Program-made: the position numbers and the translations under genes
Notes under the pieces: model-generated
The model's input: the letters and a program-made list of their open reading frames with translations, nothing else
Databases searched by the model: none
Told to the model about the DNA's origin: nothing
Origin: Helicoverpa zea
Taxonomy: Eukaryota; Arthropoda; Insecta; Lepidoptera; Noctuidae
Direction: 5' to 3'
Length of the DNA: 64,000 nt
Assembly: GCF_022581195.2 (NCBI RefSeq)
Contig: NC_061456.1
Span: 7,070,501 to 7,134,500, forward strand
Shown here: positions 1-11,777 of the stretch, piece by piece
Numbering within the stretch: the first letter of the stretch is position 1
Layout: every line of letters starts with the position of its first letter

Positions 1-599
1 TTCATGTCATCAACCGACCGAAAATAGAAGGATTACAAGTTTTCAACTTCTACAATTAGGTATTTAGCTAAAATATAGATTGAAGTAATTGAATAGAGTC
101 ATGATTTTTTGGAGTAAACCGTGGCTAACGGTCCATTTACCTAATAGGTACACTTACGTTTAAAAAAATACTTCATCTAGGAAGATGTTGTATGCCAAAA
201 ACAATGTTTAAGTAGGTAGGTTTTTTATTTAAATAAAATTCCTATTCATTGATATTTCATATCTTGTGCTCGAACATATAGGTTTCAGGAACCACTTCGA
301 TTCTACGTTTAGGGAACATGCAGGTTCTTTACCTTTATGTATTTTTATTGGAAGATAATTTATTAAGGACACTGGCTGAAATAGGAGTACAAAATCATAA
401 TTACAGATCACAAACAAAAGAATAAGTGAGTTACAGAAACAACATATTCCGATCTCACTTGTTACCTACTGGTGAGATGCTCTATTAAACATATACGGTC
501 ATTAATATTAATATATTCGACTATCTTCTCTCATGATCTAAAGTTATAGGCTCATTATGCATATCATTTTAGCGTCAACTTATTTGCTATCAATTAAAG
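1..599. other. 5' flank, no gene seen
   Basis: AT-rich sequence upstream of the first cuticle gene. The open frames in it are short, lack any recognisable family motif and use codons unlike the cuticle exons. No repeat family was recognised. Distal regulatory sequence for the gene at 717 could lie here but cannot be picked out by eye. Confidence 0.5.
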
Positions 600-690
600 A
601 ATCCGGACTAACGACATTGCGAATTTGACATAATTTTAAGAGGCGGAGAAATGTATAAAAGATCGTGTCACTTTGGGTAAATCATCAGTT
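600..690 (+). promoter_or_regulatory. Core promoter of cuticle gene 1
   Basis: A TATA box (TATAAAA, 654-660) lies in the context GAAATGTATAAAAG. About 31 nt downstream is an arthropod-type initiator, TCAGT at 685-689. The motif AATCCGGACT begins at 600. Very similar arrangements precede genes 3 and 4, so this looks like an ancestral shared promoter. The start of transcription is inferred, not observed. Confidence 0.75.
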
Positions 691-716
691 GCCCAGCAGC
701 CATCAAACATACAAAC

Positions 717-1426
717 ATGAAATTCGTACGTTTATTTTTATTATCTTGACAAAACTTTGTAATTTGTGAGAATAGCTATAGAAATTGAGAGAAGTTCAAA
801 TTAGTAATGGCGTAAGTCCGTTTTTAATGAAAATATTTTTTTATGTGATGCAGATCATCGTTGTCGCCCTCGCCCTCGTGGCCGTCGCCGTGGCCGCCCC
901 CGCTGAGGTGGAGATCGTCAAGATCGTCCGCTCCAACTTCGACCAGGAGCCCGAGGGTGGATACCAGTTCGCGTAAGTCAATAATCGACTTTTTTCACAA
1001 TAATTTATAATAGAAGTAATGGGATCGAAAGCTTGGTAGAGCGATCAAACAAAGGTTGGATCTTAGCTCATCGCAGGCCACTTCCAACAGATAATTTTGG
1101 CAGGCAATGGTAGCCCATGTTCAGCAATTGACGTTTTACAGCTCAGATAATGATAGATGATAATGGGTGTTGAGCTGAGTAGGATTTTAATTCGTATGTT
1201 TTTCACCAACAGTTTCGAGAGCGAGAACGGCATCAACCGCCAGGAAGCCGGACAAGTTAAGGAAGTTCTGGATGAGGAGAACAAGCCCCACAAGGTAGTG
1301 GTTGTGCGCGGTTCCTACGGCTACACCAACCTGGAGGGCAAGCCCGAGACCGTCAGCTACTACGCCGACGAGTCTGGCTACCACGCTGAGGGAGACTCCA
1401 TCCCCAAGGTCCCCGCCAGGAGATAA
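717..1426 (+). CDS. RR-1 cuticle protein, larval type (gene 1)
   Basis: Spliced gene of 113 aa with exons 717-725, 854-972 and 1213-1426; all introns are GT-AG. Exon 1 encodes only Met-Lys-Phe, as is usual in insect cuticle genes. Residues 1-17 form a hydrophobic signal peptide ending AVAVA, followed by APAEVE. The Rebers-Riddiford domain spans about residues 40-110: YQFAFESENG, then RGSYGY, YYADESGYHAEG and IPKVPARR at the C-terminus. The YxADExGY core and the short hydrophilic tail fit RR-1 (soft cuticle) proteins resembling lepidopteran larval cuticle proteins of the LCP16/17 kind. The product should be secreted by epidermis and bind chitin through the domain's aromatic residues. Intron 2 (phase 2) splits the domain at its start. 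AATAAA signals lie at 1620-1629. The protein differs from gene 4 (11920-12665) at only three residues. Confidence 0.93.
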
Positions 1427-1649
1427 GCTAACAACGACCACTCGCCACGAACCATAATTAGTTGCTAGTCAGCTGATTCGTCTAAGGACTTTGATAATGT
1501 TTAAGATGACAAGAGCGGTAGCATATCAGCCACATTTACTACTTTTGCTCCTTGTTATTTGAAGCTTACTGCCATATTTTTGTTACGTGTTGACTTATGA
1601 TAATGTGATTCATAGTGTAAATAAATAAAGCAAAACTGAAGATCTTATG

Positions 1650-2697
1650 TTTCTGGTTTTTGTTCAATTAATTTTAAGGGCTCCATTACACTCATAAGCT
1701 TAACATTTGTGACGCCTTCTGTCTTTATCCCATCCGATTACGTGGGTACTATATAGTGGACATGTTTTGATATTAAAGCCGATAGTTATTCTTCGTAACT
1801 GCTACGGGGTTTTGTTTGCAGTTATCAGAACATGCTAATGGCAGAATATACTAATAAATCGAAAGGAGAACTCTCAACAAATACTAATGATTCCTAGTAA
1901 TAGACGTTCAATAAATAAGTAACAAGTGCTGTAGGTAACTGGTATTTTTAATGTTCTACTAATATCGCGTTTAAATAGAGGCCTATATGGGATTTGGTTC
2001 CAAAATAATTATATTCGTCCAAATGTCTATTTATATCAGTGACACACACTGTATGTCTGACAAGACGATTGGTGCAGAGGCTGAATATTCGGCTTCTGAT
2101 CTGCGCGTTCATAGGGTCAAGGAAATATAATGAATGATGATCTACAGCTAGTTCCGGGTCTCTATTTTTTAGAAATGACATAATCAATATCTAATTTAAT
2201 TATTTCTCTTAAACATATTCCGACACACATTTGTGCTAATCTCAACTGGGATTTAACCAGATCGGGCTGTATCAAGATATTTACCTATGAAAGATCATCG
2301 TCTCTCGAGCCTTTTCCCAACTATTTTAGGGTCGGCTTCGGTATATACGTATGAAATATATGATTACTTATATGTGATAACATCACTAGCTTCCGCCCGC
2401 GGGTGCACTTACATTTCTGGTGGATTACTTCTCACACCCGGACAAAAAGTCCTAGACGAGTTAGTGCCACTAAGGTGATAGGTGTAGTAGTAATGGTGTT
2501 CTTTTCTAGTCTATGATTATTTTACTATTGCTAAGCAAAATCATTTTAGTACTATTTGGAGAGTGTAAATGTAGCATGTTATTTTTTAAATAATACCTAA
2601 TGAGAATTCCTCATACATATTTGAGAATATTTTGCAAATAGGGAATCGACTAGTCACCTGTTTTTCCACCACTCCTGTTTCTCTCTAAGATTTTTAT
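1650..2697. other. Spacer between gene 1 and hAT-like element
   Basis: No gene seen. A short piece at about 2305-2345 matches, in inverted orientation, the 3' part of the lepidopteran repeat seen at 5583-5835 (CCGAGCC-TTTTCCCAA-GGGTCGGCTTC type). A fragment at about 2387-2420 resembles the start of RTE-type LINE tails (ACTAGCTTCCGCCCGCGG). The rest is AT-rich unassigned sequence. Confidence 0.45.
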
Positions 2698-3826
2698 CTA
2701 GTCATCAGCGGCGGCCCTAGCCATTGCGAGGCTACGTGCGGCAGGTCTATGCGAGGCCGTTTGTCCTACGTGAAAAGTATGTGTTGCGAGAGTAAGCTGG
2801 TGTTTTGATTTAGCTACCTAATCGTCATGTTTGAGGAGAAATGCTCAAGTTAAACAAATTAATAAAATTTTATTTTTACTACAGTTTATATTTAAAGAAT
2901 CACAAAATTAACAAATATTAAAATGATCTGGTGCTTGCGACTTTTCTTGAGACTAAAATCTTTAATTAAAGCAGAATAATCGAATGAAAGAGCAACGTCA
3001 TTTTCGATCGAAAGAATATCTAGCAGGGGCTGAAAGTCGATCTTGTGTCATCGAATACCTTAAACATGTTTTAATAATTTGAAGCCTCGAAAAACTGCTA
3101 ATAATATTATTTTATTATTCTCAAGACTATTTCGGTAGTGGGATAAATTTCAGGTAAATTATTTTCTAATATATATTTCAGCACCGAGATAATATTCAGC
3201 TCTTCGTATAATGATTTAGGGCCGCCTCTAGCTCATGTAGCGCCCGGGTGCAATCATGACCTAAGCGCCCCCTATGTATTGAAAGATTGTGACTTGAGTA
3301 GTTCGAACGTCGTAAATAAGAAAGTTCATACGGAAACTAGAAGTTATTTTCTTGTTAATAAAAGGACTTAAAAGCGGCGCTACCATTTAGGTTCGCGAGC
3401 GTAGCTAGCGCGAAAATTTTTGAGTTTTGGGATATAAAAGTGCTCTAATCAAGTTAGAAGGAAAGGTACTGTCAAGTGAGCAGCCGCGAGCACAGCGAGC
3501 GCGAATTTTTTTAAATTGTTTGTTTAAGGACTCTCAAATTAAACTCGGAATTAAGCACAAATAAAAAGAATCCGTGACTGGATCGAGAGCCAGTTGTTTT
3601 TGTTACATTGGTGTGCCAACTTTTTGTTAAATTGAGGTCTGAAAAAGTAAACGCAGAATGAATTAGAAATAAAGAAAAAATGCTAATTTTTTACTTGGAC
3701 CAGATATATATTTTTTAATTATATTTTTTTTATATTAGTTTGGGTTGTAGCGCGAGGCCCCACCAAGCGCGAGGCCCTGTGCGATGGCACAGTTCGCACA
3801 CCCCTAGGGCCGCCACTGCTAGTCAT
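2698..3826. mobile_element. Non-autonomous hAT-like DNA transposon
   Basis: The element at 2706-3818 (1113 bp) begins CAGCGGCGGCCCTAG and ends CTAGGGCCGCCACTG, a 15-bp terminal inverted repeat with one mismatch. It is flanked by a perfect 8-bp direct repeat, CTAGTCAT (2698-2705 and 3819-3826). An 8-bp target duplication with CAG...CTG ends is the hallmark of the hAT superfamily. No transposase reading frame is visible, so it is non-autonomous. Inside are GC-rich motifs of the form GCGAGCnnAGCnAGCGC (about 3396-3412 and 3486-3502) next to A/T runs. These, and the surrounding sequence, are related to the element at 29694-34974. Confidence 0.85.
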
Positions 3827-3829
3827 CAT

Positions 3830-4130
3830 GACAAGCAATATATACCTAATGCCAATGGTAAAAATAGAATACAATGGGGATAGACGGAGAAGGATTTGCA
3901 GACCGTAGAACAAATAAGTTGATTGACTGAAAGAGGACAAGACTATTAATAGAGTGAATATTACGGCCCAAGATCGAGACGGCTGGCGCTCACTATGCTC
4001 AGTATTGGTCGGAAATATGCTGATCAAAGCGGTATGAATGAATATATGAACGACACCTGACAGAGAATAATGTATGCGGAAAACTAATAAATTGGGGAAA
4101 GGGCAGAAAGTAATGATGGTAAGTTTACCA
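3830..4130 (+). pseudogene. LINE reverse-transcriptase C-terminus relic
   Basis: Directly after the hAT-like element, the + strand can be read, with stops and shifts, as a decayed sequence containing VNITAQDRDGWRSL. This matches the kind of motif (A-QDR--W--L) found near the C-terminus of RTE-type LINE proteins; compare RRAQYRAEWKEME in the LINE at 30576-34560. No intact frame remains. The identification rests on a short motif only. Confidence 0.4.
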
Positions 4131-4169
4131 CTATACCTAGTAAAGGCTGAATAGACGTCATACAACAGG

Positions 4170-4925
4170 CAAGAACTGATATACCGAACGACGTTTTTTA
4201 AGAAGAAAGTAATAAATTCATTACGATTTCATTTTGCACAAATAAGCAATCAAAAATAGAACTCAAATTGATACTATTTAGTTTATTGATAACAGCGAAT
4301 GATGTTTGTCCCTAGTTTATTTATCGTTCTGTTAGAGAAATATTTATTTTTACCCATTTTAGGGAACTTTGGATCCACGTACATACTATCAATTGGGGTC
4401 ATTTTAATCTGATGATAAAAGGTACTTAGAGTAGAAATGATTTTTCAGCTATAACTAGCTGACAGTGACAACATTTAACCTTGGGGGCTTATTCAGAAAA
4501 TTTTATCCAAGATTGGTTTTGGTTTGGAGCTTAGAACTAGTTCAATATAATTGTTATTTTGCAAAATGTGTACTCAAAATATACTGTAGTTATGCATATA
4601 AAGTAACTTCAGCGGACTCACCACTTTCGTTGGAAATTCAGAACAATTATTATTTGATTAAAGTGAAAAAATCTCCAAAATTATTTTAGTTTATGCTATT
4701 TTCATTGATTTAAATAAAAGTATGCATAAAATTAACTTCTATTTCAATTTTTAAACATCATAAATTTCTATTATAATTTAAGTTTTCTCGATATTTCAGG
4801 TTTTGCTAAACACGCGTGTCTAATAATAATAGGCATGGAGTTCGTATTCTGGTTCATATATATTCTAGGAATACATTATGTAATGACAGAATTTAAATTA
4901 GAGGCATAATTTATTTTTTTATGAA
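4170..4925. other. Spacer upstream of gene 2
   Basis: AT-rich. No gene, repeat family or RNA gene recognised. The open frame at 4465-4689 has no family motif and lacks cuticle-like codon bias. Confidence 0.4.
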
Positions 4926-4944
4926 TAAAATTCAGATTGAGAAA

Positions 4945-4985
4945 ATGTATAAAAGGTAACATTTGGATAGAATTGGCATCAGTTG
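4945..4985 (+). promoter_or_regulatory. Core promoter of cuticle gene 2
   Basis: TATAAAA at 4948-4954 in the same GAAAATGTATAAAAG context as genes 1 and 4, with initiator TCAGT at 4979-4983, 31 nt downstream, followed by TGCCCACCAG, which closely matches the leaders of genes 1 and 4. Confidence 0.75.
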
Positions 4986-5015
4986 CCCACCAGGTACCTA
5001 AGCACAAAAATCAAA

Positions 5016-6422
5016 ATGAAATCGGTGAGTTAAATAATACTTTTTAATACTAAAATCAAAATGTGAAAGTGAATAGTGAATTATTTTATAAAGTACTTGT
5101 AATATTTTCTGACCAGTTGGTTTTACTAGTGCAATACCAGAAGGTTTTACTAGTGCAATTATCTTCCTGCCTTCCTAGACTTTCATTGAAACAGCCTTAG
5201 CCTTATCGTTGATCCATAATTGGGGAAATAAAGAGTGTCTTAAGTACACACTGTGTCAAGGCTCAGGACAAAAAGGTGTACGGTATTTTCTATAGGATGT
5301 TGGATTTTTGAATAAGTTGTGTGATTGTGTATTGTTTCAGATCATCCTTGTTGCTCTCGCTCTGGCCGCTGTCGCCGTGGCAGCTCCCACTGAGAAGCAG
5401 GCTGAGATCATCTCGGCAGTCTACGAACAGCAGCCTGATGGTAGCTTCCTGTACAAGTAAGACTCCTTTTATTCTTTTTCTTGTTATATAATCGTTGTTG
5501 TATTACCCTTAACAAATTTTTGTTTTAAACTGATTGAAATTCATCAAACGATATATTTAATTCACTCTTACAAATAGAAAACTGTGTTTCGGATGGCACG
5601 TTAAACTGTAGGGCCCGGCTGTCATTGAACATCCTTGGCAGTCGTTACGGGTAGTCAGAAGCCAGTAAGTCTGACACCAGTCTAACCAAGGGGTATCGGG
5701 TTGCCCGGGTAAATGGGTTGAGGAGGTCAGATAGGCAGTCGCTTCTTGTAAAGCACTGGTACTCAGCTGAATCCGGTTAGACTGGAAGCCGACCCCAACA
5801 TGATTGGGAAAAAGGCTCGGAGGATGATGACAAATAGAAAACAGTTATAATACATCTTCTTTTCCCCATCGATCCCTATGGTAATTGCTTGCAGCTCCTG
5901 GATAAAATGTATCCCATATCTTTTCTCAGGCTCTAGGCTATCTGTGCACAAAGAATTTAAATCGGGTCAGTAGTTATGGATGTAAGGGTGTTAGACGGTT
6001 ATTTTGTTTATAATAATTGATTTGAGGCTAACAAACACTGGATTTCATGATTTTGGATTAACGGTTACAATTTTATTTTAAACTTCAGATATGATAATTT
6101 TCTCTAAAAGCGTAAATACATATGTAGATAAGTAGACAGCCTTCGAGCTATTGGTAATTCCTTGTCAATATCTATTATTAACTTATCTATTTATATTAAC
6201 AGATTCGCATCCGACGACGGTATCACTAAGGAAGAGTCTGGTGATGTGAAGGAAGTGGTTGATGAAGAAAACAAGGTGCAGAAAGTCATCGTAGTCAGGG
6301 GATCTTACTCTTACCCTGGTGAAGACGGCAAGCCCATCATCATCCAGTACGTCGCCGATGAGAGCGGCTTCCACCCCGAGGGAGACTCCATCCCCAAGAA
6401 CCCAGCTCCTGCCAGGAGATAA
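5016..6422 (+). CDS. RR-1 cuticle protein, larval type (gene 2)
   Basis: Spliced gene of 114 aa with exons 5016-5024, 5341-5456 and 6203-6422. Exon 1 encodes MKS. The signal peptide is MKSIILVALALAAVAVA, then APTEKQAEI. The RR-1 domain runs from about residue 41 to the end: YKFASDDGITKEESG, RGSYSYPGEDGKP, YVADESGFHPEGDSIP and the tail NPAPARR. Structure and C-terminal ARR match genes 1, 3 and 4, so it is a diverged paralog. The donors are GTGAGT and GTAAGA. Intron 2 (746 nt) carries a lepidopteran repeat at about 5583-5835. The polyadenylation signal AATAAA is at 6596-6601. The expected role is a secreted chitin-binding component of soft cuticle. Confidence 0.93.
5583..5835 (+). repeat. Lepidopteran SINE-like repeat in intron 2 of gene 2
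   Basis: A block running from GGATGGCACGTTAAACTGTAG to GGCTCGGAGGATGATGA, including GCCGACCCCAACATGATTGGG. Related, more decayed copies lie at about 9600-9735 (inverted) and 54560-54745, and a short piece at about 2305-2345 (inverted). Multiple copies inside one 64-kb window show it is a dispersed family. I recognise the GACCCCAACATGATTGGGAAAAAGGC stretch in general terms as common in moth genomes but cannot name the family. Confidence 0.7.
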
Positions 6423-6777
6423 GCTACCAACGACCGAACACTCGCTTCTAAACGAACAATATGGAACCTGAACAATGACTGATAAGCTTAACAGACACTG
6501 CCGTGGATGATAGCTGAAAAGGTTAAATTTTATATTTTTAAATATTTTTTTATTTTTGTAAGAAATATTTAAAAATGTAATTAGCAAGTTAAATCAATAA
6601 ATGAATTTAAATTATAACTAATTTCTTTTTTATATTCTTAACCAGTAAGTATACATAGCTTATCTATTACTTACTATTTGAAAACTAAGATTATCCTGCT
6701 AGCATCAAAAGTGCTTAATTTTCTTGAGAAGAGCGAATTGCAAATCATAATTGTCATACTCTTAATAGAAAGATACC

Positions 6778-6921
6778 GTCTTACCACAAAAACTTTTAAA
6801 CGTCAGTTTATGCCTTGTCTAAAAAAATGACAAATTATGACGTTGACATATGGTTCATTTTGCAGCCAAAATTTTATTAGACAAGTGTAAAACAGGGTTT
6901 AAAGTTTTTGTAGTAAGGCCC
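6778..6921. mobile_element. Small MITE with about 45-bp inverted repeats
   Basis: The left arm (about 6778-6822) reads GTCTTACCACAAAAACTT, then TTAAAC and CTTGTCTA. The right arm (about 6876-6920) reads as its reverse complement, ending AAAGTTTTTGTAGTAAGGCC. The arms are imperfect and the centre is about 50 bp. No coding capacity. Size and structure fit a MITE. The target duplication is unclear, so the superfamily is not assigned. Confidence 0.65.
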
Positions 6922-7298
6922 TTAATATTTAAAAATGTGTATACAGCAATATGACCTTTTTATTACATGCCAATTAGGAATCGTGTAGGCGTAATTACTC
7001 CTTTGATTTCAGAACTGCGATTCTGTAGGGATGTAAAGAGTACCTATATTAATTGTGCATAAACGGGCCACATAGTTAAGCAGTTACGTTAGCTAAAGGT
7101 CCTATATGATAGACGGCCAACGCAATAGCACTTGCACAAGTAAATCACACTCAGTTCAATAGTTTAGTGATGAAAGAATGATTTGAAGAACTGTACAAAT
7201 TAAACACGTCGCTGATTTAAAACAACACTTGGTCTGCCAATGTGATGTCTAGCAATATTACTCAGGGGTCAAGCATAAGCGGTTTTCGCGCCATAATA

Positions 7299-7307
7299 TG
7301 ACCTTGA
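7299..7307 (-). promoter_or_regulatory. Candidate FTZ-F1 nuclear receptor site
   Basis: TGACCTTGA is the reverse complement of TCAAGGTCA, a perfect fit to the beta-FTZ-F1 consensus YCAAGGYCR. It lies about 700 nt upstream of the gene 3 TATA box. FTZ-F1 is known to drive some insect cuticle protein genes after an ecdysone pulse. A 9-bp match can occur by chance, so this is suggestive only. Confidence 0.3.
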
Positions 7308-7960
7308 CGTGGACTTTATGCGGCGTTGATAATATATTTGAGTTACAATGACCTTATACATAAGCTAGCAATATGACACCATTTATGACTAATTGTGGTT
7401 TTTTGTAAAATCTTCTGCTGGTTCGCACCTGTTTCTGTTACGTATATGGCTAAGAAGTGGTGTCATAACTCTTCATGAAGGGATAAATTTGGGTCACACT
7501 TGGTCTTATTTGTCACCCTGTACTACAATGGTGAGAAAAGGCCGTGAAAGCACTTGTAACTTTAATTGTGATAGGATAAGAAATATCATTAGAAATAGCC
7601 AAAACATATAGGCGTATATTACTGTTGTCAGACAAATAAATGGAACAACATCTTAAAGGGCTACCTTGAGGCAAAGGATACTTTGTTTTAAAGGGGCTTT
7701 TATCCTAAAGATTAGATTGATTAGCATCGACATAAAATGATCTCATCATACTATACTACTTCCTATGTCGATCCGATGACTATTCAAATACAAAATATTG
7801 TAAAAATCACTTAAAAATATTTAGGGCCTTAAATCATGTCAAGCAACAAAGTTCACAACTTGTTTATGGAATACTTAACGTATTTTAAATTCCCTTCTAC
7901 ACATCTTGCGGTTAAAGGTTACTGTCAACTTAAAAATAAATATCACGCCTATGAATGATC

Positions 7961-8049
7961 AAATCCGGATTAGCATCATACATTTGGTATTACGTTAGAA
8001 GGCGGGGAAATGTATATAAAGGTTATTTGGCAGTCGACCTAGCATCAGT
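7961..8049 (+). promoter_or_regulatory. Core promoter of cuticle gene 3
   Basis: AAATCCGGAT begins at 7961, about 50 nt before the TATA box (TATATAAA, 8013-8020) in a GGCGGGGAAATG context like that of gene 1 (GGCGGAGAAATG). Initiator TCAGT is at 8045-8049, followed by CGCTCAGCAG. Confidence 0.75.
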
Positions 8050-8082
8050 CGCTCAGCAGCAACCGAACAAACCCTAACAAAC

Positions 8083-8985
8083 ATGAAATCCGTACGTTCA
8101 TTGCATTTATTGAATGCTATTATTGCTTAAATAATAATAAAAAGGGAAAACGGGAATTCCCCCAAAAAAATGTGATTGTGAACTTGCATTGCATTTGTGC
8201 TAAATTAAAAATATAAATTGCTAATAAATTAATTTGTTTTACTTGCAGATCATCCTTGTCGCTCTCGCCCTTGTGGCCGTCGCCGTGGCCGCCCCCGCTG
8301 AGGTGGAGCCAGTCCAGATCCTTCGCTCCAACTTCGACCAGCAGCCCGAGGGCAACTACGAGTTCGGGTAAGTCTCGTCGACAATAATTAAACTGCTCCC
8401 TGCGTTTGACGCGTGTTGTAACATTTCAAAGGTTTTCACTGAGCAAGGATATTTTATTATTTCCATCAATCAACCATCATTACTACTCACCTATAGTCAA
8501 CATTGACTATTGACAATTAACAAAAACGAATATTGTTCAGCATTCGTTTTAAATATCCAAAACAAACAAAAACGCAGAGTTCTGGCTGCGTTTTTTTTAT
8601 GTAAAAATTTATTACTAAAATTTAAATAAGTGAGCCATTACAAATAAGTATACATTTGAATTTTATGTACTTGAATAGGTACATAGAAGATATTAATTCT
8701 GATCAGATCAATTCCCTGATTGTGTCGTCTACTTAGTTTGCCAGTTCTTATTTTTGTGTTTCTATCATCCACAGTTTCGAGACCCAGGATGGTATCCAGC
8801 GTCAAGAAAACGGAGAGCTGAAGGAAGCTCTGGATGAGGAGAACAAGCCTCACAAAGTCATCGTCGTCCGTGGCTCATACAGCTACACCGACAAGGAAGG
8901 CAACCTCCAGACCGTCAACTACTTCGCTGACGAGACCGGCTTCCACGCTGAGGGCCCCTCCATCCCCAAACCCGCCAGGAGATAA
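8083..8985 (+). CDS. RR-1 cuticle protein, larval type (gene 3)
   Basis: Spliced gene of 112 aa with exons 8083-8091, 8249-8367 and 8775-8985. Signal peptide MKSIILVALALVAVAVA, then APAEVEPVQ. The RR-1 domain begins at about residue 40: YEFGFETQDGIQRQ, RGSYSYTDKEG, YFADETGFHAEGPSIP and the tail KPARR. Upstream of the domain the sequence RSNFDQQPEG parallels RSNFDQEPEG of genes 1 and 4, so these are close paralogs. Promoter and leader most resemble gene 1. Intron 2 (407 nt) interrupts the domain in phase 2. Polyadenylation signal AATAAA at 9208-9213. Predicted secreted chitin-binding protein of soft cuticle. Confidence 0.93.
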
Positions 8986-9234
8986 GCAACCAATACCGAC
9001 GCGCTGATTAATGATTGATTGACATTTTTAGTTAATCGATTATTTGCCAGCTGACGTGCTCTGCAAATCTGATAACGTTTAGCAAATAACAGGACGGTTA
9101 CCATGACACCGGGGCTTGCGGCGGAGCATCAGCCGCTCGCTTCTTGTAACTCGATGCTCACTGCCATATTATGTTCTATTACTGTTGTGTTTTAGTATCG
9201 TACTGTAAATAAACTAGTTAAAACATTCAGTATC

Positions 9235-11760
9235 AACATTTTATTTTCCTAATACAGTATTTACCTTTAATTATATCTGCTAATGCCGCTGCTGCTGTTA
9301 TGGGATTCAGACTACACTTGGGATCGTCATACCGGCATCGTCAGGGAGCGCATCATCAGTCGCACACATTTATTTGGTATACAACAAATCTTAAATGAAA
9401 TAGTGTAGCTACCTGTTGTCCGTTGTTGCAAACTTCCTGACAACACAGTAAACGTCACTTCACGCACCAGGATGAAAAGCCTGAACCATCATCAAGGTCT
9501 CACAGCCAATTCACAGTCGAAAACATACTCTATAGCTCTATACTCATTTGCTGAGCTTTTCCAATTATGTGGGGGTCTCTGAACTGAACTTAGTTTTCTG
9601 GATAACTCAATAACTCTTGGTAAGACTCTAAGGCTTTATGGCTTCTAACTACCCTAATGACTGCCAGCCAAGATGATGATTCAATTGATGTCAAGAGCCT
9701 TCCAGTTTAACGTGCCTTCTGAAACACGTAGGTACTCCTGAGTACACTCCTGAGGACAGAAGGCATATTCACGCACGATCCCGCCATGCGTTAATTGATC
9801 CTTGCGCACATGTTCCCCTCTACGGCACTATACTGCATTTTAATTCCTTTAACTGTTCTACCATGAGAGCGTAACAAACAAGCAAACTGACTTTCGTATT
9901 AATACTACTAAGGAAGTAAGGATTTTATTATTGCGACTTGCGCTATTAATTTAACTCGTGTTCTGCACATTAATTGCTCATTGGTGGATTTTATAGTTGC
10001 TACTGTTTTAAAAATAAAACGGTAAATAAAACAACATGTACGCATCTTATCGCAATAGTTAGGAAATAAAAAAATACCGTTACCGCTACAGCCTTTTTAT
10101 CGTCCCACTGCTGGGCATAAGCCTCCTCTCATATGGAGAAGGATTGTAAAAGAATAAAAAAAATAACTGACTATCCTACTACTGCCAAAATTCACATTTA
10201 AGATCTTAGGCCCATGTTCACCGAAATATAAACGCCAATTTTATTAAAGAAACTATTTCCTACAAGGAATTTTCACATTCAATTTTCAAAGAAAACGGTC
10301 AGGCATTTATTAAACAATTGAAGGAATTCATTGATCAGAAAAGTCATCTATTCAGTCAGTTGTGTTCATAGACACATTAATGACTAACAGAGACGTCACA
10401 ATGGAAAACCTGCTAACAAAGTATCGTACCAAAGTGCGAGATCTTAGGGAGACGAGGAACGTTATTGTCTGCGCCTTTGTACTCCTTCTTCGAAACTTTT
10501 TGAAACCAAATTACTTATCAATCAAAACCAATCTTTGACAGGTGTCTCAAGGAAGCCGAACGCCTAGTTGGTTAGTAGTTTTGTAGTACCTGATAGTTTT
10601 GGTCACGCCTACCGTAAGTCACTTGACCTACAAGCAGGCGCTTGACCTACCTGCGTGGTCGTATTCGATTACGATTTTCGGTTATTTTAATTTCAAAATT
10701 TCTTCAGTCGATTATCTCTTAGAGCTCGCACACACTACATAGATTTAGTCAGCCAATAGTTGATTTTTGATAATAAATCAGTAAAAAGATGAATGGAAGT
10801 ACACACGTAACAACGATAAGTTATTTGTTTGGTGTCACCTACGACTAAAAACTTCGATTGAAATAAAAATCCTGCCAAGGGCCGACTAAATACTTTGCAG
10901 TGTGCGTGCTGGCTTATAAGAGATAGTAATACAGCATTTGATATTTATTTATTTAGGTTTGCCTACAGCATATGTATAAGCTAATTAAAGGTAACACAAC
11001 ATTTACAGTAAATACGCCAGATAACCAGTATGTTATTTGGAAACGAAGAATGATATAGAAAATATACAAATCCCTTCTGGAAAATTTAATCAGCTACAGT
11101 CAGTCTGCAAAATACAATTTAATCAGAAAAGTCAAACGCTTGGAAACAATTTATTTGTTAACACGAATTATTTCTAAGTCGTTAGATGATAGATGAGAAC
11201 ATGTTAGTTTAAGAGTAATATCATAAGTATTAACGTTTAGTTACATCAACCAGGAACTTTTCCCTTTTCCAGACTATCCCAACAAAGTGCTCGTTAGTCG
11301 TGTAAGAAACGAAAGGTGACAATTTGTTTATTAAGAAGTTCAAATGGCCAAAAAAGATTTAAGTTATTCATAAATTACTTCATAGAGGTCAATAACCCCA
11401 CGTGAGTGCGCTTTTGGAGGCATTTGATGTAATAAAACCGAATGTTATATATTCATCGTAAATGGAATGGAATTTGTTTGACATTATAATATATTTTAAT
11501 AACTTTAAATAAATTAACATTTAAATTAAATTTTCAAGTGAAATTGAAATTTTCAATATCACTATAGTAAATGAAATAATTAGAAGGTAATTCGATTCTA
11601 TAAGATGTACTTAATAATATAAGAAAGGATTCGAGAAATCATCTTTATATGATAATTATCTAAAATACCTACCTACATATTTCTTAAAAGTCTCTCTTTA
11701 TCAGTCCACGAATAGCTACCTAAAAAAATATATTTGCATTTCATTGACTGAACTAAGTCT
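9235..11760. other. Spacer between genes 3 and 4
   Basis: No gene seen in about 2.5 kb. At about 9600-9735 there is an inverted, decayed copy of the 5583-5835 repeat (CCAGTTTAACGTGCCTTCTGAAAC on the + strand). At about 10083-10150 there is a piece of the SINE found whole at 62040-62325 (GTCCCACTGCTGGGCATAAGCCTCCTCTCATATGGAGAAGGATT). The rest is unassigned AT-rich DNA. Confidence 0.5.
10083..10150 (-). repeat. SINE fragment
   Basis: Matches the first part (+ strand order) of the tRNA-derived SINE at 62040-62325: the shared core contains CCCACTGCTGGGCA, then CCTCCTCTCA and ATGGAGAAGGATTG. Only about 70 bp remain. Confidence 0.65.
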
Positions 11761-11777
11761 ATTTATCAATGATTGAC

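Larger units (their letters stand above)
6610..7955. other. Spacer between genes 2 and 3
   Basis: No gene seen. It holds a small MITE at about 6778-6921 and a candidate FTZ-F1 site at 7299-7307, listed separately. The open frame at 7393-7611 has no recognisable motif. Confidence 0.45.

Noticed and set aside
3719..4165. 148-codon - strand frame
   Set aside because: Spans the end of a hAT-like element and a LINE relic on the other strand, has no motif and no promoter or codon bias.
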